The notes under the pieces: model-generated
The model's database searches: none
What the model saw: the letters and a program-made list of their open reading frames with translations, nothing else
Told to the model about the DNA's origin: nothing
Translations under genes and position numbers: made by a program
Shown: piece by piece, positions 12,601 to 23,907 of the stretch
Numbering within the stretch: position 1 is the first letter of the stretch
Layout: each line of letters starts with the position of its first letter
Assembly (NCBI RefSeq): GCF_036711975.1
Contig: NC_091975.1
Span: 5,830,501-5,894,500, forward strand
Direction: 5' to 3'
Source of the DNA: Onthophagus taurus
Lineage: Eukaryota; Arthropoda; Insecta; Coleoptera; Scarabaeidae
DNA length: 64,000 nucleotides

Positions 12601-12815
12601 GTGTTGGCTTATATGAGGAGAATGTAATATAAAAGTGCCTAAGACAATCGACCCCCTATGAGTAACGGAAGCAGAAAAAGATTTATTTTGAAAATATACT
12701 ATATATAGAATTACAATTCTTGTACCAAGAATATAATTTTAACCAATTTTTGTGTACCTCGTTCATTTTGAAAATGTGGGGAATTAAAATTATATTTTTT
12801 ATGTCGTTGTATTAG
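9652..12815 (+). other. Probable first (5' UTR) intron of the receptor gene; no coding exon seen
   Basis: A 3.2-kb stretch without supported exons. A second CpG-rich patch lies at about 10350-10820 and could be regulatory or an alternative first exon. The 112-codon minus frame at 12008-12346 shows no recognisable domain. If the upstream 5' exon is not real, this is intergenic DNA. Confidence 0.35.
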
Positions 12816-12834
12816 TTGTCTCCTTCCAAATGCG

Positions 12835-15800
12835 ATGGAGCTGATGCTCGCATGGGTCTTAATCGGAGCATGGTTTCCCATGGTGTTCACCAACCCGGAC
12901 GCCAAACGGCTCTACGATGACCTATTGTCAAATTACAATAGGCTTATCCGGCCGGTGGGTAACAATTCTGATCGTCTGACCGTCAAAATGGGTTTGAGAT
13001 TATCACAACTAATAGACGTGGTAAGTTTTTTCTTTATCTCAATTTAAATTAATCAAATAAGCCCCGGTAAAGTTTAAATGAGAATGTTAACTTTTCAGTT
13101 AGTATCTGTAATTTATCCTAAATCCCAATAGAACGAAATTAAAAGACGTTAAGTTAAAAGATTGGTCCCATCGAGATCGTACTACAAGGAAAGTGCATTA
13201 ACTGCAAAGTACCGTCACTTTCCCCATCCTCGTTCAATTAGCGTTCGAAGGAGGAGAATGCAAGGAGTGTTTGGTCATTCTTGGGGCGCTTCTGAGTTTA
13301 GAGTACGACACCTCTTTAGTGTTTCATTAAGCGAGATGATGAACGGCGGTATAAGTTATCTCGTGCTGCCGGGAGTGATGTTGCATCTTTAATAAGCCGA
13401 TTTACTCATTTCTGTCCTTCTCGTGCACGCGTGTATTTGCTGGGTGTTGAGCTGCCAATAGATTAACCGACAACAAATCAATAACTAAGTACATACGCAG
13501 ATGGAAACGTCACAGAATTTGAAATAACGCAGTGAATAATAAAGAAGGTTATAAAGAACCTAAGTTGAATAATTTATACTAAAATTTACCGAGAATATTC
13601 AATGAATGGTTTTGTTAGTCGCTTGGTAATCTAAGGATACCGTCCGTTACATGAATATTTGATGATATATCGGCGCATATTTCTGCATCCATTAAAAGTT
13701 ACTCCAGTTCCGGTACCCGAGGTTCATAATTACACGCAAACTCGAATATCTAGCTTTGTACCCGCAACATCCTAGCATCTGAAGGAACAATGGACGACGC
13801 CTAATTAATCTCCAACCCCGTCCCATGCTAATTAAGGTATTTAATTAAAACTTCTTCGTCCTCGGAGGATGTTCTCTGTAGCGAAAAGCAAAAAAAACAC
13901 AATTGTACTTGAAAATCAAGTAAATTCTTCACTTTTAAACAAGATGACAGAATTTCTCCTACAAAAATAAAACTTTTCTTTTAAATCTTGAATTAGAAAA
14001 ATTTAAACAAAGATTTCTTATTTTCATTTCAGAATTTGAAGAACCAGATCATGACGACGAATGTTTGGGTGGAACAAGTAAGTTAATTAATGAGTATTGA
14101 TATTTTAAATAAAATGTGTGTATTAGGAATGGAACGATTACAAGCTCAAATGGAACCCTGATGATTACGGAGGTGTCGAAACATTGCACGTCCCTTCAGA
14201 ACACATATGGCTTCCGGATATAGTACTGTACAACAAGTAAGTCAGAGTCGCGTTAGAAGTGCAAATTGGGGCGTGGTACATGCTAACTAAACCACCCCTT
14301 GCAAATTAAATCGACAATCAACCCCCCTCGCGTTAACAAGGATTAGAATAACAAACAAGACAACGTTGAATTTAATTATCTCATTAAACCATCAAATATT
14401 ATAATTAATCTAGAAAAAACACAAACTCATACACACTACTTAACCCATCTCTTCGACTTTTTTCGCGACAAAAATCCCCTTTTTGAAAGCTACTTTCCAT
14501 ACGTCCGCCGCTTTCTACCTAATACGTTCCCCGGGGAGTGCTGAAACGCGCTACAAAAGGGCATTTCGAACGTGTACACACACTCACTTGCCTCCCAGTT
14601 TCTATTTTTGAAGAATACTCGGGGAATTGAAGCGATGTAATGTACCAACGACGATTTTACACTATTTACTACAATGGAATTCCTAAAGAAAGAACTTTTT
14701 TGAAAAATGATATACTACATAACATATAAAGGTAGAAATTGGCCAATTAAAAAAAACCTTTTAAAACCAATGCTTCTAGGTGAGGTACAAAAAGAAGAAA
14801 ATAAAATAGTATCCTTAGTTGGAGTTGATTAACTTAACGGGATAAAGTAACCATTGCACATCTTCCGTTGGTGGTCATATCACGTACTCGATTACGTAAT
14901 GGTCCGGTAGTGCAAACCGGACGCTCGAGTGCCGGAGAAATTGCAATTTTAACTCATTCCAGGGAAAATGGAGCGTCACGATCGCTTTAATTGACGGGCG
15001 CTAATCTCGTTCGGACAACGCAGAGTAATTACTGACTCAATAATTAGCGAGTCCATTGTTACATTATAACGAATTCACTCACAATTTTTTTATTATGCGT
15101 TACAAAAAAAATACTTTATAATCCAATTTTAACAAGCTGCCACAACGTGTAAATCAATACACAAATCGATTTGTATCGATTTGTATCGATATTTCTGTGT
15201 GATGTTGAAGTTTCCTGCTAAACTAACGGATAAATCAATTGTTTTCGCGAAACGCTTCCGTCAATTGACAGCCGCTTTAACTCGGGCCATAACGTATCAT
15301 TTCGTTCGGAAAAGCTCATTGGTTCTGTTGGCCGGATCCAACTGGCGGTAGACAGCGAACAAATTGGAAAGTTTCGTGTTGAAGTACGCGGCCCTCCAGA
15401 ACACACCCGAAACATTTAGAAAACTCCAACACAAAACGCGCAACAAAAAAAAATAATTAAAAGTACTTCTTTTTCTTCGGAATTTCTTGCAGCACGTTTT
15501 AATCCCGACTTTTTTTCTTTTCTTCGTCTTCTTCATTTCATCATCTTCATCGTAGCGCCGACGGGAATTACGAGGTGACAATAATGACGAAAGCCATTCT
15601 GCACCACACCGGCAAAGTGGTGTGGAAACCACCAGCCATCTACAAGTCCTTCTGCGAAATAGACGTCGAGTACTTCCCTTTTGACGAACAGACGTGTTTC
15701 ATGAAGTTTGGATCTTGGACTTACGACGGATACATGGTAAGTAAATTCTATTTTCTTTATTTGTTCAAAGATTATTGAATCCAATGGAAAATCTATTTGT

Positions 15801-18800
15801 CGAAGAAATAAAAGAATCACCTTTTTCTCGCAATATAAGTAGTTTCTGGAAATTCGTATTTGTGTCACGTAGAGAATTTCCTAAGGGAAAACTTTAACCA
15901 ACTACGTTTTAGAGATGACGCTATTTGGCGATTGAATCATTTAAAATGTGCCTTAAAATACATTTTATTTATATCATTATTATTTAACGTTAATCATTTC
16001 AAATAGTTTCAAAAAATAAAAATGTTAGAATCGTTTACTTTGTTTCACGGTATTAATTTGAGGTTTTGTCAATTTCACAGAATCCGAGTTAATAATAAAT
16101 GTAGTTTTAAATGCCACTCTAATTTTACAAGGTTTCACTACCTGTCACCAGTAATCCTCTGTGGTATTCAACATATTAAAGTTTTCCATTTCGCTATTCA
16201 ACTGTTTTGTGTGCATAAAACATATTGTAAAAAATAACTATTTTAATCCTCTTTACTGACACAACAATAGATGTTTCTATATAATCCGGCTTTTTTGATT
16301 AATAATCATTTAATATCACTGGAAGGTATCTTTTTGAATATAAGTATTATTTTTTTGCAATTCAAATCTTAATTAAGCATTTCAATCATAATAAAGCGAA
16401 GTTATAGATCGTTGTCAAAAGTCTTGGGTTGATATGACATTAATTATAATCGTTCGCAAGCGACCTCGGCTTAATCAGAAAGAATCATTTCTGATTAAGT
16501 AAAAGAATTGAAGAAAAATTGTGTTGGATAGTGTAATCAGGCACCCGTGCGACAATAGCAACAAACCTCCCAGCAACAAACTTTTACCCGTAATTTCCTA
16601 TTTACTTTGTTAGCTGATATCTTCCTTATAATTAGGGATAGCGAAAAACTAAATGCACCACTTGAAAGCTTGAATCTTTCTCTATCTAAAATCGGGTTTT
16701 CGTCTGCCGATAAGACGAAAACCCGTTGATATTAAGATCAATAAAAAATGAAGAATACCGTGCTGTACTTAAAATAGCTCAAAATTACCAAACTTCAAGG
16801 CCGTGTGCAATTGTTACGAAACCGAATTTTAAAAAACTGTTATCACAGTCAGAAAGGGCGCTCCTTCAGCTATCTTAATCCGGGTTTTCGTCGGTCAATA
16901 TCTATCGGCGTCATGCTTAAATCACCCTTAATTTCCATCCCTACACGCAGAAACGCTTAAGTACTTTTCCTCTAAACAACTTTCTTATATGAGCAGGAGA
17001 AAACTCTAGAACCATATCTATCTTATGGGAAATTTCCTGCTCTTTCTAGTGATGTATAACACGCGGCGATCACGCGCTTGCACACGTACATTTTTTTCCA
17101 AAAACTGCTAAACTCACACGTTTTAGCCATTCTTAAACCCTGTTCGGGTCGATAACTTTCTTATATGAGCAGGAGAAAACTCTAGAACCATATCTATCTT
17201 ATCGAAAATTTCCTGCTCTCTCTAGTGGTGTATAACACGCAACGATCGCGCGCCTGCACAAACACGTTTTGTGCCAAAAACTACTAACTACTCATTTGTG
17301 ACAGAGTCTGTCACGACGACCTGAGTGAAAATCATTATAAACGATTTATGGAAAAATCCCTGAAATCGGTCAAAGATTTAACTTTTATGCAATTTTTTGG
17401 TATAGATTTCAAAATTGTTCCCTCATTTTTAACCCTTTAACGGTTAGCGGCTTTTATAGAGACCACTTGTCAATAAGGTGAAATAGTTGCATTACCATAA
17501 CTAAATCGTTTCTAAAAACGAAAAAATAATTTACCCGTTAAACGGTTTAACGAGTTATGACGCAATCGATTTTTTTCAAATGGCAATCCCCCATTTTTAT
17601 TACGGAATACAAAAGAAGATTTTTTTCTGAATCTATACTCTGTTTTTAAACCAGGAGGAGTATACGCGAAAATCAGATTTACACTAGGAAAAATCACCAG
17701 AAAATATCACTAGATATTTTGGCGGTAAATTTAAATTAATAATTATTATTTATTTATTATTGTATTTATTTTCGTTTGTTATCCTCAACACTAAACATAC
17801 AAATTAACATTGAAGTTATGAGTGTATTTATTTCAAAATATAATAAAGAAGGGTTTAAGAACACAAAATTTACAATAATGACACGAAACTGTCGAATTGT
17901 CAATAACCTAACCTTCAAATTCAAAATCAAAATTCAAAATTGCCTGTGTGTGAACCTTCCTCGCATTCAACCAATCACGTGCAAGGTCAATCTGGTGACA
18001 AATTTAAAATACTCCTCCTGGTTTAAAAACAGAGTATAATTGCCAAAGAAAACTTCAAGGTATAATTAATGTTTGTAAACAAAACTAACCTTACCTAACA
18101 TTCCTTCACGCTATAATTGACATTACAAAAGAAAACTTCACGCTATAATTGCCATTACTAATTTCCAAAGAAAACTTCATGGTATAATTAATGTTTGTAA
18201 ACAAAACTAACCTTACCTAACATTCCTTCACGCTATAATTGACATTACAAAAGAAAACTTCACGCTATAATTGCCATTACTAATTGCCAAAGAAAACTTC
18301 ATGGTATAATTAATGTTTGTAAACAAAACTAACCTTACCTAACATTCAGCGTCTGAAGACACAGGGCTAAACCCGAAACTTAAAAATATACAACTTAGCG
18401 CTGAATAACAATTAAAACTAGAACTAACAGTTGCACTAGAACTATACTCTGTTTTTAAACCAGGAGGAGTAAACGCGAAAGTCAGATTTACACTGGAAAA
18501 AATCACCAGAAAATAGCTTTGTTCGTTGGGACTGCACTACTCTGCACGACATGGCACTCGTATGACGTCATAGTGCAATGAAGTATAAGTCAGTGCAATG
18601 TCATGTCAACTTAGTGCAGCTCAGAAAAGTGTATAAACCGTGGTCGCAACGAACAGATTTTTATAAAAAAAAGTGTATAATATTTGAAATGGACGAACAG
18701 GAGATTGTCAGCGAAATACTCGTGGAAAATGAAATCATTGCAGAATGTTTTATTAGTAGCGATTCATTAATTATTATTATATTATTATTTTTTATTTTTT

Positions 18801-21800
18801 TCAATTATTAGTAACCCTTATTAGTTCTTTCAAAAGTACTACTTAACGTATAAAGAAATCACATGCTAAATTGCACCAACATCGATAAGCAGTACTTGAA
18901 AAAAAAAAAATTTGGGGTGGTAAAGGTAGTTAACCCCAGCCACCCCTAAATGAGAAAAAAAACATAATTAATATTTTTAAATGTACTATAAGTGTATTTA
19001 ATGAAGCTAAAATCGACAGGGTAGTTTTCTACTGCCTCTACTGGGATTGAATATACTGTGTTCTCTAATACAACAAATATTAATTATTATAAGGTTTTAT
19101 TTCTTAATATTTAATATTAATATTAATTATTACAAAACACGTTTTCAAATATTCCGCCATTTTAGTTACACTGCACTTATTGAACTTAATCGAAAGCAGG
19201 TGCAACAAAATCTGCACTAACTTGCACCGGCTGCACTAAATTGCACTGCACCTGGTCCAACGAACAGTATGAGTGCAACTGCACTAAACTGCACTATCCC
19301 CAACAAACACACAACATCTGCACTAAACTGCATAGTGCAAGTGAGTGCAAGTAGTGCAGTCCCAACGAACAAAGCTCTTATCACTAGATATTTTGGCGGT
19401 AAATTTAAATTAATAATTATTATTTATTTATTTACTTATTATTGTATTTATTTTCGTTTGTTATCGTCAACACTATACATACAAATTAACATTGAAGTTA
19501 TGAGTGTATTTATTTCAAAATATAATAAAAAAGGGTTTAAGAACACAAAATATACAATAATGACACGAAACTGTCGAATTATCAATTACCTAACCTTCAA
19601 ATTCAAAATTGCCTGTGTGTGAACCTTCCTCGCATTCAACCAATCACGTGCAAGGTCAATCTGGTGACAAATTTAAAATACTCCTCCTGGTTTAAAAACA
19701 GAGTATAGTACATTCAATATTAATATTGGTTACATAAGAAAATTTTCGTCAAAAACTGATTTAGTAGCTTCTTGAGGTGTGATGGCGCGCCATCTTGTTG
19801 GAATAACTGCCGTTGGAATTGAGTTGGGTCAAAATTAGCGGGATGGTAGCACAGTTTTCAAAAATTTAAACATGTCTTTCCAGTTAAGGTTTCCTCAAAT
19901 CTTTTGCGAATATTGGGTATGCACATTTTAACTAAATTTAAAGTCTACTAGTATGTTTACTAGTAACTCTACTAGTATGGGATGTAATCACAAAGTCTCC
20001 TGATTTTTCAGCATATAATACGGTGGTGAGGGAAAAAAGTAGAGTTGCCATTTAAAAAAATAAACTTTTTGAGATACGGAAATTTGACGCACATTTTTGA
20101 CCATCCCGTATAACTTTAATTAATAATTCTTGTTAAATTAAAGTGTATAATTGTTATTAAAAGACACCATTAGAAAGAGCAGAAAATTTTCAATAAGATA
20201 GATATGGTTCTAGAGTTTTTTCCTGCTCATATAAGAAAGTTATCGACCCGAACAAAGTTTAAGAATGGCTAAAACGTGTGAATTTAGCAGTTTTTGGCCA
20301 AAAATGTACGTGTGCAAGCGCGTGATCGCCGCGTATTATACACCACTAGAAAGAGCAGAAAATTTTCAATAAGATAGATATGTTTCTATAGTTTTCTCCC
20401 TATCAAATAAGAAGGTTGTTTAGAGGAAGAGTATTTAAGCGTTTCTGCGTGTAGGGATGGACATTAAGGGTGATTTAAGCATGACGCCGATAGATATTGA
20501 CCGACGAAAACCCGGATTGAGATAGCTGAAGGAGCGCCCTTTCTGACTGTGATAACAGTTTTTTAAAATTCGGTTTCGTAACAATTGCACAAGGCCTTGA
20601 AGTTAGATAATTTTGAGCTATTTTAAGTACAGCGCGGTGTTCTTCATTTTTTATTGATCTTAATATCAACTTATCGGCAGACGAAAACCCGGTTTTAGAT
20701 AGAGAAAGATTCAAGCTTTCAAGTGGTGCATTTAGTTTTTCGCTATCCCTAATTATAAGGAAGATATCAGCTAAGAAAGTAGATAGGAAATTACTGGTAA
20801 AAGTTTGTTGCTATTGTCGCACGGGTTAATCAGGCGTAGTTATAGCTTAATAGTCCTAAATTAAGTTAAGGTCGCTTGCGGCCGAGGCGCTACAACAAGA
20901 TTATTGTTTAGACTTGGTATAGAAAAGAAATAATTTCCAATAACATGGAGATAACACGATTTTTTCATGGTTATTATTTAAAAGATAAGCATCCAAGCGT
21001 GAGACATACGTCGGTGTTTCCGATCGTTCTTGATTGATGGATGGTTTCCGGTTGGTGACCGATCCAGAAAACTATTTATAACCAAGAATCCGGTCGTTTT
21101 ATCGACAAATTGGACAAAACGTTTCGAATTAGGTTTTGAGTTGAAAATCGAGTACACCGTCCACCAGTGTGTCTCGCTCGAAAATAGAGAAACGTTTTAA
21201 ATTCGAATTAAAGAGAAATCCTCGAGCGTCTGGGCGAAGAGAAATTGCGTTCTAGGACATTAGGTCCTTAAAACAATCCCCCGGCGGACAGTAACTAATG
21301 CGTCCGCGATGTCGAATGACCCAGTTTTTGCGTTAAGAATGGGATGATGTCTTTATCTTGTGCTTCAAAATACCAAAAAACCTTTATAAGTATTCTAGTT
21401 TTAAAAATGGCTTCAAAATGATGTTCTTTCTTTTTATATTTGTGAAATAACCTATAAATACAGGGATTACTTATACGTATTCCGTCAAGATATCTCAAGT
21501 ATGTAGGGTAATACGAAATCGATACTTCTGTATAAATTTTCTCCGACTATTTTGATCCTTTATGGAAAAAGAAGAGCATTCGCTTTTTCAATTTTACAAA
21601 CACGGGAGCAAAAAAATAATGCAATTTTGTTGGGACGCAATATGTGCTGCTAACGCGTTCAAGTACCCAATTCAATTACGAGCTTTGCATCGTACAAACG
21701 CGCTCTGCACTCATCTCCAACATCTCACGATCAAGTGCTACTCTCCCAAAATACAAAAAAAAGCGCTATGCGATTTTAGTTAATTTATAAAATTGACTTA

Positions 21801-23907
21801 CCTATACATAGTATCTTTTTATATTTTTCTTGTTATACTACAGAGATGGTCCATAACTTTGTCGTAAACTTACCCAAAGACTATTTTCTCCCTCTCGATT
21901 CCGAAAGAAAACTTTTACCCCAATAACTTTTTACGAACTCCCGAAAACTCTTCCCTCCTATAGCCGTATTATATTATAACAATCGTTCCAATGCATTAAG
22001 TATATTACTCGTGTAAACATAAATTTAATTTAATCTTCGTCGAGCGTCATTTTGATTATTGAGATTATACCCGGCCGGTCTGTGTATATGTACGTTCGTT
22101 AAATGGAACGCGTTATTAATCAGAATCAGTGCCGCCGGAAACCGGCATAAAGCGAGAGAGAGATCGTTATGATAGCATGAATCTAATGTCAAAGACAATG
22201 GTGAATGCGTGCAATTTGGAAACACAATCGTACGCCAATTAATAATCTCCTGGGAGAGAAGGATTGTGTTCCGGTTATGGTTAACATCAATCCCGTTTTG
22301 TGAATTTTCTATTATATCTATTATAATATTTGAATAGTAATGCTAACAGCAACTACACTAATCCAAATCGCTTCTTGAGCCTTCTTTCTAGATCATCATT
22401 ATCAATGATGATGTCAACATGAGTCTTTCCTCATACACTTGACAAATTTCCTGGGAGTTTAGAAAAGTGTGAACACTAATGTGTCTTGATTAATGTGTTG
22501 GAGGGTTATTCACCACTGATATGGAGACTCTTGATGTAGCTTGACTCTATTTAATCTTATATTCTAGTCCGTGATGATGCAAGATATTTTGTTTAATGAT
22601 GACAACATTCCATCTATATTGTTTAGGATTAAAATTGTTCAATATCAATTTTTATTTTACAATATATTAATTATTTTGTATTTGTTTTTAGGTGGATTTA
22701 AGACATTTATCTCAAGTTCAAGATTCAAATAACATAGACGTAGGTATCGACCTGCAGGACTACTACATATCAGTAGAATGGGACATAATGAGAGTCCCCG
22801 CAGTAAGAAACGAAAAGTTTTACAGTTGCTGCGAAGAACCATACCCGGACATCATCTTCAATATCACCCTAAGAAGAAAAACCCTCTTCTACACCGTAAA
22901 TCTAATCATTCCCTGCGTTGGAATCTCATTTCTTTCGATTCTCGTTTTCTACCTTCCCTCCGATTCCGGTGAAAAAGTTTCTTTGTCCATTTCGATCCTT
23001 TTATCGCTCACCGTTTTCTTCCTTTTACTTGTAGAAATCATTCCGCCAACTTCAATAACGGTCCCTTTACTTGGAAAATATCTTCTTTTCACAATGTTGC
23101 TCTGCACATTATCGGTGGTGATCACGATCGCCGTTTTAAACGTAAATTTTCGATCGCCGGTGACTCACAAATTAGCTCCGTGGGTCCGGGTGATCTTCAT
23201 CGATGTGCTTCCCAAGTTCCTGTTCATCGAGCGCCCAAAAAAAGATGATGACGGCAGTGATGGTAGTAAAAATGGCAACGAAGCGCTCCTCACTGACGTC
23301 ATTCATGTGCCCTCGATGCTCGACAAATGTAAAAGTTCTTTCGATAGTTTCGATTTGTCGTTGCCTCCTCCGTCGAGATTTGATGTTGCGGCTTCAGGAG
23401 GAATGGGGCCGTGTTTTGGTGAAGCTCCATTTCCACCTATGCCTCTCGCCGGAGGAGATGAAGAACTTTACAGTCCTGCCAGTTGTCGAGGAGGCGATGG
23501 AATGGATGCCAGTGGAATGGACAACAGCCCGTCCTTTGAAAAGATAGGGCTTAGCGAGATCGAAAAAACGATCGCCGACTCAAGATTCATTGCTCAACAT
23601 GTTAAGAATAAGGATAAATTTGAAAATGTAAATTTCTTTTTAATTTTTCCCACCCTATTCGTTAATTTATTTATATTGTTATTATTATTAACTTATTTCT
23701 TAGGTGGAGGAGGATTGGAAATATGTAGCTATGGTCCTCGACCGTTTATTCTTGTGGATCTTCACAATAGCTTGCATAACGGGTACAGCCCTCATAATCC
23801 TCAAAGCGCCGTCTTTGTACGACACTACGAAACCGATTGATATATTAATATCGAAGGTCGCGAAGAAAAAAATGGCTCTGCTCAAGATGGACCCCGAGGA
23901 ACTGTAA
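12835..23907 (+). CDS. nAChRalpha1: Nicotinic acetylcholine receptor alpha subunit, insect alpha1 type
   Basis: Six coding exons: 12835-13020, 14033-14077, 14127-14236, 15556-15736, 22692-23627 and 23704-23907, giving 553 residues with all phases consistent. Residues 1-19 are a signal peptide; [16 protein letters not shown] begins the mature chain. The Cys-loop is C147-C161 ([15 protein letters not shown]). The vicinal cysteines C220-C221 in FYSCCEEPY mark an alpha subunit with the principal agonist face. M1 is about 238-262, M2 about 268-291, M3 about 299-324 and M4 about 494-519. The long M3-M4 loop is Gly/Pro/Asp-rich, and the tail [18 protein letters not shown] matches the Drosophila alpha1 style. 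The product is a cation channel subunit of fast cholinergic synapses in the insect CNS. The closely similar alpha2 is the main alternative. Intron 4 (15737-22691) is enlarged by mobile elements. A poly(A) signal candidate lies at about 23975. Confidence 0.93.
13021..14032 (+). other. Receptor intron 1, nothing further seen
   Basis: A 1-kb intron bounded by GTAAGT and a TTTCATTTCAG acceptor. The open frame at 13162-13392 has no receptor similarity. Confidence 0.7.
14237..15555 (+). other. Receptor intron 3, nothing further seen
   Basis: A 1.3-kb intron splitting the conserved VLYNNADGNYEV segment between the two Asn codons. A short TCGATTTGTA-type microrepeat lies at about 15160-15190. Minus-strand open frames at 15218-15868 partly overlap exon 4 and are shadows. 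Confidence 0.7.
16532..17235 (+). repeat. Left arm of long inverted repeat in receptor intron 4
   Basis: About 700 bp that recur in inverted orientation at 20150-20835. Shared words include the segment around CACCACTTGAAAGCTTGAA, the TTTCGTCGGTCAATATCTAT segment, and CTTTCTTATATGAGCAGGAG. Within the arm the last of these recurs about 177 bp apart (about 16980 and 17157), so each arm has an internal two-copy subrepeat. It resembles the terminus of a foldback-type element. No transposase was found between the arms that clearly belongs to it. Confidence 0.8.
17636..18036. mobile_element. TA-flanked MITE with about 27-bp terminal inverted repeats
   Basis: A 401-bp non-coding element. It starts TACTCTGTTTTTAAACCAGG and ends with the reverse complement, both ends flanked by TA, so the target duplication is consistent with a Tc1/mariner-superfamily MITE. 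The right part (from TTTTGGCGGTAAATTTAAAT on) is nearly identical to 19390-19705, the right part of a second copy. It sits between the arms of the large inverted repeat, so it probably inserted into that element. The open frame at 17776-18039 is fortuitous. Confidence 0.8.
18041..18345. repeat. About 122-bp tandem repeat, 2.5 copies
   Basis: Three starts of the same unit at about 18041, 18163 and 18284. Each contains AAAGAAAACTTCA, GTATAATTAATGTTTGTAAA and AACCTTACCTAACATTC; the third copy is partial. It directly abuts the right end of the MITE at 17636-18036. Confidence 0.85.
18445..19705. mobile_element. Second copy of the TA-flanked MITE, interrupted by another transposon
   Basis: The left end (18445 to about 18515) and right end (19381-19705) match the MITE at 17636-18036, with the same terminal inverted repeats and TA flanks. 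The copy is split by an 862-bp element at 18516-19377. The intact copy gives the empty site (AGAAAATATCACTAG), which makes the nesting unambiguous. Both MITE copies lie inside the larger inverted-repeat structure. Confidence 0.85.
18516..19377. mobile_element. Nested non-autonomous DNA transposon, PIF/Harbinger-like (tentative)
   Basis: Perfect terminal inverted repeats of about 25 bp begin GCTTTGTTCGTTGGGACTGC and end with its complement. Many subterminal TGCACTA/TAGTGCA words lie near both ends, as is common for transposase-binding regions. Comparison with the empty site in the intact MITE gives an imperfect 3-bp target duplication (ATA/TTA), which fits PIF/Harbinger better than other superfamilies. 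A short open frame at 18578-18811 includes a possible [14 protein letters not shown] start but no catalytic domain, so the element is a deletion derivative. Superfamily assignment is inference. Confidence 0.7.
19735..19915 (-). pseudogene. Fragment of a Tc1/mariner-superfamily transposase
   Basis: The minus strand reads [14 protein letters not shown], an in-frame stop, [19 protein letters not shown], then [19 protein letters not shown]. The order [F-E-G-T-L-T-G]...[QQDGAPxH] is the signature around the second catalytic aspartate of DDE transposases of the IS630/Tc1/mariner type. Only about 60 residues survive, with a stop, so this is a relic. It lies between the interrupted MITE and the right inverted arm. 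Confidence 0.65.
20150..20835 (-). repeat. Right arm of long inverted repeat in receptor intron 4
   Basis: Reverse complement of the arm at 16532-17235, with scattered differences. It ends near GCTATTGTCGCACGGGTTAA, the complement of the left-arm start. The complete inverted structure spans about 4.3 kb and encloses two MITEs, a nested transposon, a tandem repeat and a transposase fragment. The open frame at 20475-20714 lies within the arm and is not considered a gene. Confidence 0.8.
20836..22691 (+). other. Remainder of receptor intron 4; no exon seen
   Basis: AT-rich intronic DNA up to the acceptor TTTTTAG at 22691. No receptor-like alternative exon was recognised. Open frames at 21295-21498 and 21562-21783 have no recognisable similarity. 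Confidence 0.55.

Noticed and set aside
18578-18811. 77-codon frame inside the nested transposon
   Set aside because: Ends in a low-complexity Ile/Leu/Phe run; at most the first residues of a lost transposase.
23628-23703. Read-through of receptor exon 5 into hydrophobic codons ([19 protein letters not shown])
   Set aside because: This is the 76-bp intron between exons 5 and 6. The GTAAAT donor and TTCTTAG acceptor restore the conserved [13 protein letters not shown].
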